Assembly: GCA_018417955.1 (NCBI GenBank)
Contig: JACTVC010000025.1
Location: 744,001 to 808,000 of the forward strand
Reading direction: 5' to 3'
From: Laccaria trichodermophora
Lineage: Eukaryota; Basidiomycota; Agaricomycetes; Agaricales; Hydnangiaceae
Length of the DNA: 64,000 bases
Under the pieces are notes generated by a model, which saw nothing but the letters and a program-made list of their open reading frames with translations, searched no databases and was not told the DNA's origin. Positions 23,932 to 34,709 of this stretch are shown here, piece after piece. Positions within the stretch are counted from its first letter, which is position 1. Each line of letters begins with the position of its first letter. The position numbers and the translations under genes were made by a program.

Positions 23932-26001
23932 TCAATGTTCACACAAAGAGAATATCTGCTGATTGTTAAACACATTATCAGCGTCAACCACGAACTGCTT
24001 CCTTTCCTCCATCAACTCGAGCCTTAACTCCTTCGCTTCCTGCATACCAAACGGGAACTCGTCAACCTGCTGGAACACCTGATCCTGCAGCTCACGGGGA
24101 AGGTCGCCAATCGCACTCCGCGTATTGACAACCTCCTGCCACCAATCCTTTCGTTGGCAGGGGACATGCGCCGTCGAGATGACTTTGACTGTCGGGTCTA
24201 CCAGAAAGAGCGCGAGGATCTTCCGGTGCCCTGGTTTCGAGCGGTCCTCCAACGAGAACGGCTGAACCTGGTGTTGAAGAATGTTGGGGAATGTGATCAG
24301 TCGGCCAGCCCTCGTTTCGACGGACCCAACTACTTGCACCGTGGATTCGCCTTCGGCACACCCGAAAACCTCTTCCAGCCAGTCACTCTGGCTTTGCGGG
24401 TAGTTGATCTCCTCTGCGTCGTCCTTATCTGATTGTTGGCGGAATGCAAGGCGGCTGTTGGTGATATTCTCGCAGTCGTAATAGTATATAGCTGTTGCAC
24501 ATATATGTTCGTTCTGCGAACTGACATGTTAGGTTTGAATATGAAGGCTGTAGGGACCGAAATGATCCCACTCACCATTTGGCCTTCAACATGCCACTGC
24601 CCTCCGTTATACTCTGGTTTCTGCGGGGTTAGGTGGATGTTCGCCAGCTTGACCATGATTTGCAGGGGTTTTCCCTCGTAATCCTTCCTCAGGTCGACTA
24701 GGTCCCTTGGGTCTGTCGGGATGTATGAAGGAGATTCAAATGTTCCGGGCTCAGGGAGGACGACACGCCTGTACGCTCGTTCCCACTCGCACCTTCGGTC
24801 ATTATAATCTTCATCGTCTTCACCTTCCTCTTGCTGTGGCCCCACGTCACCCGGCAAGTCATCGGTGTCCGGATCGTATTCTACACAGTCGTAGTCTATA
24901 CGTCTGTAATCCTCGACCCCCAATTTGAGTGGGGATAAAGTCATATTCCACAAAGGAATGGATCGTGCAATGACTTGCTCAATAACGCTATACAGCCCAG
25001 GGTACCGCTTCGGATGTAGATTATTAACGTAGCTCTTGATGCTTTCAGGGCTTTATGAGAACGCGGAGAGTCAAAAAGTAGTAGATGAACTGACCGAACA
25101 GAATTTCCGTCATTCGCCGATATATCCACTTCGCAGGGCAACCACTGAAATTTGTCACTGAACAACTTTAGGTCGACGGTCCTCCGACTGACCCGTAATC
25201 TCTCCGGTGCGACACCACCAGTCGTACTAGGTATCACCTCCCCCTCGCCACATCGCTCGATGAAGTCATCCAAAGTGGTCACGCCCTCCTTCAAAACCCT
25301 GCTACGACTGTATACGAGCGGAAACAAGCTGGGGTGTACGAGGTCAAGGACGACGTCGTCTGAACCTGGATGCCAGTCTTTGAGACGGTCGATTATGTCT
25401 TCTAGGGGCGCCACGGCTACGCGCAAAGACGCTTGAAGTTCGGGCGGGATCGCGGTATCCGATTTGACGACGTCGCCGTTGTAGACAGAAACGAGCCCTC
25501 CATTTTCTTGGAAGGCTTTTGCTTTGAATTGCAATTCCGCGATACACCAATCCACCATCTTCTCCGTCATGTCGATCTTCCCAGGTCCTTCGCTGACATT
25601 GGGAGGTATTGACGCGTCGGAAGACGCGGGTTGAGCTTGTGATAGCGCCTCTTCCTTCCATTTTGCAGTAATGGTAGAATCGAAAACCTATCGTGCAACT
25701 CAGTCGACGGTAACTTCCGAGATATTCTGAGCGCTCACCTTCTTGTCCCAGCCAGGCTTGTCTGTCAGCTGGTCCATAAAGGCCAGCATCGTCATTTCAC
25801 GCAAAGTGATCAAACGCATCCTGCCAACACCATCGATACTATCAGGCGATTGATATACAATACTCGTAATAGCACGTACGAAAAGGCAGCCGCGTCGCTG
25901 AGGCAGGAGTTTAATGTCGTCGGGAATAACTCTGCATCGTCATTCCAGTCCAGAGGACGCCCGAAACCAGGAAGGTTTCCAAAGTTCGAGTCTTGAGCCA
26001 T
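23932..26001 (-). CDS. DUF4246 family protein, copy A
   Basis: Five exons (25880-26001, 25739-25820, 25095-25687, 24576-25041 and 23932-24513) sum to 1,845 nt, 614 aa, with the same intron positions as the other copies. The start is MAQDSNFGNLPGFGRPL. Family blocks in order: MTMLAFMDQLTDKPGW, KMVDWCIAELQFKAK, LKDWHPGSD and LVHPSLFPLVY, ARSIPLWNMTL, IMVKLANIHLTPQKPEYNGG, then WHVEGQM, NEHICATAIYYYD, TFPNILQHQVQPF and KPGHRKILALFLVDP. The family has no proven function. HVE followed far downstream by a histidine and arginine in GHR could be a 2-oxoglutarate/Fe(II) site; this is inference. A is the most divergent copy and lacks the PEASKLGD-type insert near the N-terminus. Confidence 0.88.
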
Positions 26002-26847
26002 GGGAGATTGACAGCAAATAGAAAAAAGTCGTTTGATGATCAGTGCAATGCCAGATGGAGTTGGCAGTCACACCGTAGTACCGCACAGGCCACTCCAGAT
26101 CATCAGAGAAATTGATACTGAATCGGGTAAGATATGTGTGCTATGCCTAGCCAGGCTAGCAGCCGAATCAATCAACGTTGGATGCTACTTGGCCATAGGC
26201 TATAATCCAACTCAAATCCGATGCTTCAGCCTTCTGATCAGGTAGTGTCTCTCCTAGACAGCCTCGGCATAGCGTGTAGTCGTTCTTTCGTTGATGGTGA
26301 TGGTCAGGTATGTAGTAAAGGTAGTTTGAGGAATGAGGAAGTTGTCGTGGTGAGCATCCGAGTCATGAGCAGCCTCAAGCCTTTTGATCGCAACCAACCA
26401 CATCGCCCATGATGGCGGCCCATCTTCCAATCCACCACTCTTCGCCGTTTCCGTCACAAACCCTACGCAGGTGTACCTTTGGTCGCTTGTTTCCCTCTTC
26501 CTGGCTCGCCCGCTCTCTCACTTCAGCTTTGGGAAACGTTGCTTAACAATTTTTTCTGGGAGGAAACCGCTGTGTTGCATTCTAAAAGTACTTGAATTCA
26601 AGCGCAACGCGAAGTCTTGGGGTTTCTTCATTATAATCCCACCCAAATGCAAATTGCTATGCTGTGTGCTCTGTGGCGGTCTTCGACTTTGGACTGCACC
26701 ATAACAAGTAGCTTCCCTGTCAACATGGTGACATGGCCTTGCCGTCACCTCAGCGAAAGTCACTTGATGAAACAAGGGACGTCGTTCCTCTCAGCCCTGT
26801 CCCAATGACGGCACGCTGGAGATTGGGATCCATTGAATATCATCATG
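26002..26847. other. Gap between DUF4246 copies A and B
   Basis: About 26640-26847 is the 3' flank of copy B and matches, in inverted orientation, the 3' flank of copy D after 42888. The rest shows no gene. Confidence 0.6.
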
Positions 26848-29031
26848 TTAGTGTTCACATAGCGAGAACGTATTTTGATTCTCAAATGCATTGCCAGCAT
26901 CAACGACAAACTTCTTCCTTTCCTCCATCAACTCCAGCCTCAACTCTTTCGCTTCCTCCATACCAAACGGGAACTCTTCAACCTCCTGGAAAACCTGGTC
27001 CTGAAGTTCACGCGGAAGGTCGCCAATCGCACTTCGCGTGTTGACAATCTCCTGCCACCAGTCCTTTCGCTGGCAAGGGACATGTGCCGTAGAGATGACT
27101 TTGATCATCGGATCTACGAGGAACAGCGCTAGGAGCTTTCGATGCCCAGGTTTCGAGCGATCTTTCAGCGAGAAAGGCTGGACCTGGTGCTGAAGAATGT
27201 TGGGGAAGGTGATCAGCCTGCTGGCTCTCGTCTCCACAGCTCCGACTTGTTGCACGGAGGAGCTACGGTCTTCGCATCCGAAAACCACTTCTAGCCAGTC
27301 ATTGGTGTTTTGCGGGTAGTTGATGAGCTCAGCGTCGTCCGTTTTCGATTGTTGGCGGAAGGCGAGCTGACTGGTTGTGATGTTTTCACAGTCATAATAG
27401 TATAAAGCCGTCGCACAAATGTGCTCGTTCTGCAAATGAATTATTCGGGTGCAAGGCGCTCAAGTGGAAGGAGCTCACCATCTGTCCCTCGACATGCCAG
27501 CTCCCTCCGTTGTACTCGGGCTTCTCCGGAGTGAGATGAATGTTCGCTAGCTTGACTATAACTTGTAATCCTTTCTCGCCAAAATCTCTCCTCAGATTGA
27601 CTTGGTCCTTTGAGTCCGTTGTCATATACGGAGGAGGGGCAAATGTTTCGGGCTCAGGAAGGACGACGCGCCGAGTTTCTTCTATCCACTCACTTCTTCG
27701 ATCCCAGTAGTCGTCTTCATCCTCGCCCTCTTCCTGCTGTGGCCCCTCGTCTTCTGGGAAGCTCTCTGGGTCGGGATCGTATTCGACCCAGTCGTAATCT
27801 ATACGCCGGTACTTGTCTACCCCCGACCGCAGTGGGGACAGAGACATGTTCCACAAAGGAATTGCCCGAGCGATGACTTGTTCTATGGCCAAGTACAGTT
27901 CCGAATGCTTCTGTGGGTGTAAATTGTTGATGTAACTCGTAATTCTGCCCAGGTTGCTATGAGAGTTAGAAAGGATGATCGAAAATCAACATACTCACCG
28001 CACATCATTCCCCGATATATCTACTTCGCAGGGTAACCATTGAAACCTGTTGCTGTAGAGGTTTATGTCGAGGATAGCCCCTTCTACCCTCACCCTTCCT
28101 AATGTGGAATCGTCCAATCGAAGAGGCAATGTCTCGCCTTCTCCGCATTGCTCAATACAGTCATCCAGAGTAGTTACACCCTCCTTCAAAACCTTGCTAC
28201 GACCATAGACTAGCGGGAACAAGCTGGGATGCACGAGGTCCAGGACAAGCTCGTCCGAACCTGGATGCCAGTCTTTGAGACGGTCGGGCACGTCTTCTAG
28301 AGGTTCCACTGCCGCTTTCAACGCGGCTTGGAGATCAGGAGGAATAGCGGCATCCGATTTGACGACGTCGCCATTATACACAGACACGAGTCCCCCATTC
28401 TCTTGAAATAGCTTCGCTTTGAACTGCAATTCAGCGAAACACCAATCCACCATCTTCTCGGTGATGCCGACTGATGTATCCTCAGATTGCCTCTCCGAGT
28501 TTTCATCGTCATCAGGCGCAGGGTCTTCTCCGTTGACGTTAGTTGCAGACTCTTCTTCTTTGACGTCGTCCACAGGTCCATTCTGAGCTAACGCCTCTTC
28601 CTTCCATTTCGCAGTGATGGTGGAATCAAAGACCTTACAGCACAAGCTGGTAGTTCAGCCAACTGGAAATCACGGCAAGACAAAAGTCGAAACACCCACC
28701 TTGTGCTCCCAGCCGGGCTTATCCGTTAACTGGTTCATGAAGCCCAGCATTGTGAATTCTTGTAGGGTGATCAATCGCATCCTGTCATCGTTCGCGATCA
28801 ATTTCGAGTTTCAGCCGATAGGGCTCGGAACACGTACTGGAAGGAATTCAGGTTACTGATGTTGGAATTCAAGGCTGTCGGGAACAAGCCTGCTTTTGGA
28901 CTTGGAGTACCCTCTCCATCTCCGAGCTTCGATGCCTCCGGTTCAGAAACCAGATCGGTAGGAGATGGTGAAGTCCAGGTCAGAGGAAGCCCAAAACCAG
29001 GAAGTTTTCCGAAGTTTGAAGCTTGCGCCAT
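26848..29031 (-). CDS. DUF4246 family protein, copy B
   Basis: Five exons (28838-29031, 28700-28781, 27999-28633, 27479-27944 and 26848-27429) sum to 1,959 nt, 652 aa, no stop or frameshift. The start MAQASNFGKLPGFGLPL is followed by the PEASKLGDGEGTPSP insert shared with C and D. Domain blocks are as in copy A: DKPGWEHK, KMVDWCFAELQFKAK, LKDWHPGSDELVLDLVHP, ARAIPLWNMSL, LANIHLTPEKPEYNGG, WHVEGQM, NEHICATALYYYD, KPGHRKLLALFLVDP. Exon 3 carries an acidic linker (EDPAPDDDENSERQSED). It is closer to C and D than to A and shares both flanks with them in inverted orientation, so B and C/D descend from an inverted duplication. No signal peptide; location unknown. Confidence 0.9.
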
Positions 29032-31838
29032 GGAATCTAGAAGGTCAGCGTTGAACAAGATCAAGAGGTGGCAGATGGGAGTGATGGATGATAATCGGTG
29101 CAGCGGGCAGGCACGATGAACGCGTGTCCACACCTCAGAGTCAGCTGAAGTCAGGGACTGAGATGATAATGATTCTCGGAGTCGGAAGAAGCTAAGAAGG
29201 GCAACATGTGCCTGTATGACATCGTTTGATGATCGAATAATCTGAATGAGGAGCACAACTCAGAAAAGGTGTTTGGGGGGTGGACATGAAATTGACAGCG
29301 AAGAATACTTTCAGATAATAAATTTTCATGGAAAACTCGGACAGAAAACGTCTCTTGGCAACGCTGTCGCTAATTTGAACATTTCGGAGTGTCTCCGTAA
29401 GCTTGACTCCGTCAACTTCAGCCTCAACCCTTTCGCCCAATTGATCAGGGCTGAGCGCCGGGAAGTCTAGCCAATATTTGGAGTCTTGCAACAGACACAG
29501 AGCCTCTCTCCACAAGACGAATGCCTCCACTGCACAAAAAATGCAGCCTTAAGATGACCCTCGCTCAGCGGATCGAACACCGCAATGGCTCACAACTAGA
29601 GCGGTCTGCCAGCCCGAAAGGAAGCCAAAGGCTCAACCTGGCTCGAAGGATGTTGAAAAAAGTGGTTATGTAGCTCGCCAGTTCGTCTCCATAGCGCCAA
29701 GTTTCAACGTCTTTCACCAAGTGACTTAAAGTCGAGTTGAGCCTTCAGCCGTTGTGCCGATTTTTTGATCCTCTCCGCATCTTCCTGGCGCATATGCTGG
29801 AGGTCTGCCATTCGTTGCACCTAGTAATGATACTCTCGCAGTTAACCATCGCAAAAATGGTTCACTCTGCGCTGCAAGTTCGCATATCAGTGTTTGCTAG
29901 ATCCGGAGGTGGGTGTGGGCCAGCCGAGTGTATGACGTGTTCCAAACTCCCCCTCTGTGTCCGAGGCCTCTGCGCTTTCAAGTTAGAGAGCTTCGGACCT
30001 CCCAGACTCGGGGCAAAAAGGCCTGGTCCGACTCTTCACCTTTCACCTTCAAAATTGATTTTAAGAAGCTAAATAATACGTCAACGTTGAACGTTGAACG
30101 CTCATCTTCCACCACAGCGGAACATCCTCTTCTCGTTTCCCAGATTGGGAACGTATCTCTTGTGATCAAAATCTTTCATGTAGCTCCGTAACGCAAGTTA
30201 TTGGGAAAGTCAGCAAGGAACAAACCAGCTCACCGGACAAAGTCTCCTTCAGTCACACGATGCAGTCTCTCCAGAACACCTCGAAATTTGCTCGAAATAC
30301 TCGGTAGCTTGTGGCCCGAAATACAGTTGAGGCCCGGGTCCTTTGAAAACAGCGTCAAGCAGGGCTACGCCGGGGTCTAGTCCATATCGTCATTCAGCCT
30401 AACATGTGGTAGCAGAGTTCATGAAGCCGGAGGTGAGTAGTCTAAGACTCCGAGTCTGTTAGATGAGGCAACAGTGGCAGATGTCACATTCAAGTTCGGC
30501 CGTGGATCAAGATTTTCGCACCAGTTTCAACAGCTTATCCTTCACGCTTGATTTCATAGAAAAAATTTTGAGATTGTGTAGACAGAGAGAAAGATAGATG
30601 TACGTGTCGAAAACAAGTTGAAATCTTGCTTGAATGATCAAGCGTTCTAGTTGGTCTTGGCCCTGTTGCAAGATGTTTGTCATCAACTCCAACACCAAGC
30701 TAGCACAATTTTTACAAGGCTTGAGTCACTCAACAGTAAGTAACCAAGTTGTTGAGGTGACAGAGACGCGTAAGAAATTCAACATTTTCGTCACTTGAGA
30801 AATTAAAATTCAGGCAGGTCAAACTTTGGGCAATGTGAAAATTGCAGGAACCTTGCCTTGAGTTCACATGATGACTCGTCGGACGCCTTTTGGAAAAATA
30901 CCTAATCCAGTGGTCCTCGTGCTCTCTGGGGTTCCCTGCGGCGCTTTCTGACCTACTGCAAGGGCATCGAGATGAAACGTTTTGAGTGAGCGCTCTTTCC
31001 TTAAGGTCCGGTATTTGCAGGGAATCAAGAACAGCCACAGCAGGGTATTCTACTGCTGGGAGCCTTTCTACGCTCATGACTGAAATGAGACTCAACATCT
31101 CAGCGCAAGCGTACCAATTGGTTCTTTACGGCCTCCCTTTACCGAAATCAAATGCCAATCAAATGCAGGGGTTGACTTCTCTCGTGATCCTTGCTCTCTG
31201 TATCAACCTTGGAAGAATCATATGGCCAAAATCCTCTAACAGCTTCCTACCACGCGAAAAGTCACAGCGCTCAATGTGACGTTGGTTTACACACGTCGAG
31301 AGGAGGCAGGCCTGTATCTCTGGGGGGTTGCGACCTTGACGGAAGTTTGGAAGAGGTTAGGGGGTACCGAGTAGCGCTGTCGAATATGCCAAGGCGAAGA
31401 TCTCGTGCTGGATGGATGCATACCTCAATACCTACTTGCCGCCATCGCCTGCCCATCCGAGCTTTGCGGAGTCAATACACGTCTTTTCGTCACAGAAATC
31501 CAAAGGTTCCCGTTTACGCTTCGGGATCGGACTCTTGCGGGATCATGCCAAGCCTCCTCCATTTTCACTTTGTGATTTTTACCACCTCGTCGGTCAATAG
31601 CCAACTTGAACCAAATTCCAAAGCCTCCCTATTCCGACCTGCATTATTATCAGAGCCCCGATTTCCCTGGGGATTACACCATTCCCATATGGCACGGATG
31701 CGTTGGGAGATAGGGCGTCTTGTTTCCATTGAGGGTGGGCGTCGTTGAAGAAACTCGCTTTCACTCTCATGTCGAATGACAGCGTCAAGGGTCACACAGA
31801 CACTCCGCACCCCATCTCAAATGGAGACCTCCAGCCTT
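29032..31838. other. 2.8-kb stretch upstream of copy B without a firm gene
   Basis: About 29032-29480 is the upstream block of copy B; related sequence recurs at 33720-34200 and, inverted, at 37790-38225. On the minus strand there are coding-like fragments, one at about 29250-29530 (WREALCLLQDSKYWLDFPA) and one near 29740-29820 (MADLQHMRQEDAERIKKSAQ), but they do not join into a gene I recognise. From 30.2 to 31.8 kb only short frames are seen. Confidence 0.45.
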
Positions 31839-31844
31839 TATAAA
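31839..31844 (+). promoter_or_regulatory. TATA box of the neprosin gene
   Basis: TATAAA lies 59 bp above the ATG at 31903. Confidence 0.65.
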
Positions 31845-31902
31845 GAGGGTCTTGGTTTTTCGCTTCTAAGAACAATTTAGCCAGTTAATCCGACCTCATA
31901 GG

Positions 31903-33255
31903 ATGATACTCACGCGTCTCTTCCCCGCGGCGGGGTTTCTTACACTTTCTCTGCCTTTGATTCGAGCTCAGACCGAGCCCTTCATCCCCTTCAACACCTT
32001 TATCCAAGGCGTTCAAAGCGCTACATACGCACAGTGGAACAGTACGGCTGTAGAAAGCTCTGCCGCCTTTGACACGATCAAGGCCCATATCCTCTCCATG
32101 TACAATGGTATTGGAAACATCAGCAACACCTTCGTTCTCGACGTCGAGTACGCTGACTGCGTCGATATATACAAGCAGCCCACTGTCCGCCTTCTTGGCG
32201 TCGACGGTATCCAGAGTGCTCCATCCAATGGCTCACACCCCGATTTTTCCCAAGGCGATGGTCATGCTTTTAACTACACCGACTCTCCATTGAAGCTCGG
32301 TCTCACCGATCGCTTCGGGAATCGCATTTCTTGCCCTGACAAGACAATCCCACTTGCCCGCTTGACCTTACAGAAATTAACTAGGTTCCCTAATCTCCAG
32401 GCATTTTTTGCCAAGTCACAGGACGGTTCTGCGTTACCATCTCTCCCCTCGAAGGGTATTGGCCGACGCCGCCAAGCAGAACTCACTCGGCGTGCCGGAG
32501 AGCCGCATTTACATGCCGTTGGTTATGAGTACATCACGAATTTTGGGGGAAATTCTTGGTTGGATCTCTGGAATCCCATAGGCGATTTCTCCCTCTCACA
32601 GCAATGGTATGTGGGAGGGTCAGGCGGCAACACGCAGACCGTCGAAGGGGGCTGGATTGTCTACGAGCAAAAGTTCCACACCAAGAATGCGGTCTTGTTC
32701 ATCTTCTACACCGCCGATAACTACGTCTCGCAAAAATGCTGGAATCACGACTGCCCTGCCTTTGTCCAAACTAATAATAACTGGTTCTTGGGAGGGCCTT
32801 GGAATCATTATAGCGTCAGTGGTGGAGCACAGTGGGGATTCGAGATGCAGTGGAAGTTGTACAAGGGGAATTGGTGGCTATTCCTCAAGGGCCCGGGGAG
32901 CTACGAAGCTGTGGGATATTACCCGACCAAAATTTTCAACGGTGGACAACTTTCTAAGAACGCCGAGATCGTCGAATATGGCGGAGAGGTGACGAGGTTT
33001 GATCCTTCGCACAACTGGCCCCAGATGGGAAGTGGCGCTCTCCCGTCGGCTGGGTGGACCAGGGCCGCCTTCCAGCGGTCTATCTTCTATATCCCGAAGG
33101 ACGAAAGTGGTGGTGTTGGTGTTTGGACGGACCTTTCCACGGTGGTTGAAGGTTCGACGAAATGTTGGGATATTGCGTATACGCCTTCCTCGAAGGGCGG
33201 AAGTTGGGGATCGTACTTTTATTTCGGGGGACCAGGCGGCAAAGTTTGCAACTGA
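31903..33255 (+). CDS. Secreted neprosin-domain protein (putative glutamic endopeptidase)
   Basis: A single uninterrupted 450-codon frame, unusual in this intron-rich window. Residues 1-22 (MILTRLFPAAGFLTLSLPLI) are a signal peptide. A pro-region of about 170 residues follows, with dibasic sites RRR190 and RR197 that suit Kex2-type processing. From about residue 205 the neprosin (DUF239) domain is clear: FSLSQQWYVGG, TVEGGW (Glu248), CPAFVQTN, GNWWLFL, VGYYPTKIF, VEYGGEV (Glu358/Glu362), MGSGALPSAGW and a final YFYFGGPGGKVCN. Neprosins from plants are proline-cleaving glutamic peptidases using two glutamates in the TVE..GW and GGEV regions, and both regions are kept here. Role in feeding or interaction outside the cell is inferred. 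Confidence 0.88.
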   Translation: MILTRLFPAAGFLTLSLPLIRAQTEPFIPFNTFIQGVQSATYAQWNSTAVESSAAFDTIKAHILSMYNGIGNISNTFVLDVEYADCVDIYKQPTVRLLGVDGIQSAPSNGSHPDFSQGDGHAFNYTDSPLKLGLTDRFGNRISCPDKTIPLARLTLQKLTRFPNLQAFFAKSQDGSALPSLPSKGIGRRRQAELTRRAGEPHLHAVGYEYITNFGGNSWLDLWNPIGDFSLSQQWYVGGSGGNTQTVEGGWIVYEQKFHTKNAVLFIFYTADNYVSQKCWNHDCPAFVQTNNNWFLGGPWNHYSVSGGAQWGFEMQWKLYKGNWWLFLKGPGSYEAVGYYPTKIFNGGQLSKNAEIVEYGGEVTRFDPSHNWPQMGSGALPSAGWTRAAFQRSIFYIPKDESGGVGVWTDLSTVVEGSTKCWDIAYTPSSKGGSWGSYFYFGGPGGKVCN

Positions 33256-33479
33256 CCAACAAGTAACAATTAGTATCTTTTCATCTTTCAATCCTCTGTA
33301 TTTCTGGAGTGGTTCGCGAGGTTGATGTTTGATGTTATTTTTAGCTACTTTGGACATTAGTAGTTATATACAAGCTTGGGTAATTTTGGATTAGCACACT
33401 TCAGTATATGTTTGCCTTAGCAGCTTTTTTCTGAGCTTATGTACTAACTTTGAAATTGCGTTGACATTCAATATTCCTA

Positions 33480-34200
33480 GTGAAACCCAGCTCAGTTCTC
33501 AGCTGACTCTACGAGGATTCACAATGCTGGGTTTCATGAACCAGTTGACGGATAAGCCCAGCTGGGAGCACAAGGTGGGTGTTTCGAGTTCTGTCTTGCC
33601 ATGATTTCCAATTTGCTGAGAGCGTGTGGTGTTAATCATTCGCATCCTGTCATCGTCCGCGATCGATTTCGAGGTTCAGCCGATAGAGCTCAGAACACGT
33701 ACTGGGAAGGAATTCAAGTCCCCGCGCCATGGAAGGTCAACGTGGATCAAGAACCAGAGACGGTAGATGGGAGTGATTGATGATAATCGGTGCATGGGCA
33801 GTCGTGACGTTAAGCGCTTGTTCAGACCTCAAAGTTAGCTGAAGTCAGGACTCAGATGATGATCATTCTCGGAGCCGGAAGAGCCCAAGAATTCGGCCTG
33901 TATGACATCGTTTGGTGATCGAATAATGAGAAGAGGTGATTGGGATGTGGTTATAAATTTGACAGCAAGGGATGTTTTCACGTATAACAAGTCTTCATGG
34001 AAAGCTCGTCGGACAGAAAACACCCTCTTGGCAACGTTGCCGCCAACCTGGACATGGAATGCCTCCCTAAGCTTGACTCGGTCTACTTCAACCTCAACGA
34101 GTACCCCCTTCCCCAATGTGTAGAGTCGTCAGACCCTCGCCCAGAGTCCTGCTGCTAAGCTTGAACAATTTCAAAAGCTGGAGTTCCGAGAACTCAGAAC
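33480..34200. pseudogene. Scrambled DUF4246 relic with upstream block
   Basis: About 33510-33590 on the plus strand equals exon 2 and the intron-2 donor of the DUF4246 genes (TMLGFMNQLTDKP, then GTGGGTG). From about 33640 the match switches to the minus strand: intron 1 and its acceptor, then an exon 1 cut to a few codons after MAR, then the upstream block to about 34200. Two pieces in opposite orientation are thus fused. No complete exon 3-5 is present. It is a rearrangement scar of the DUF4246 cluster. Confidence 0.8.
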
Positions 34201-34709
34201 ACGCACTGCGGCAATTTGAATCTAGGTCCTTATGGGCCATGGCACCCAATTACAGCGCGAAACTAACTCTGAAAGAGTAGTTGGCGGGGTGTTTTCTGGA
34301 GTTGGGAAGAATTTAAACTTGAGAAAAAGAAAAACCAGTGCCGAGTTCTGAAGTTGAAATTTTGAAGCCTAATCAACCGTGACCTTCAAAGTGCAGTAGC
34401 ATTCAGAGCCATACCTTCCAGACGTCGTCTGATAGAAAGTGGGTGTTCTAGACGTCAATCTGGGAGACAACTTTGAGTTGAGGCACCGTGGTCATGGTAG
34501 TCGACAACCAACACGCTTGCTTGTTCAGTCACAGCTTCAAAACTTTTTGTTCAGTTCATTCAATATTAATTTCAATGGTATATCCCGTATATCCTTTCAT
34601 TTAAACAATACTACAAACCCAGAAGAAAAAAATAGGAAAGACAGAGTAGAATACAGTGGCCCATATTAATGTCCATGTTTGTATCCAATTGAGTGAACCC
34701 CGACCGAAC
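34201..34709. other. Intergenic gap
   Basis: Runs from the relic to the 3' end of the FHA-RING gene. AT-rich toward its right end. No gene was seen. Confidence 0.5.

Noticed and set aside
29250..29820. Coding-like minus-strand fragments upstream of copy B
   Set aside because: They could not be joined into one frame by good splice sites and match no family I know, so they are described only as part of the upstream stretch.
31191..31748. 185-codon plus-strand frame
   Set aside because: No domain, low-quality composition, several overlapping frames, and it stops just before the neprosin promoter.
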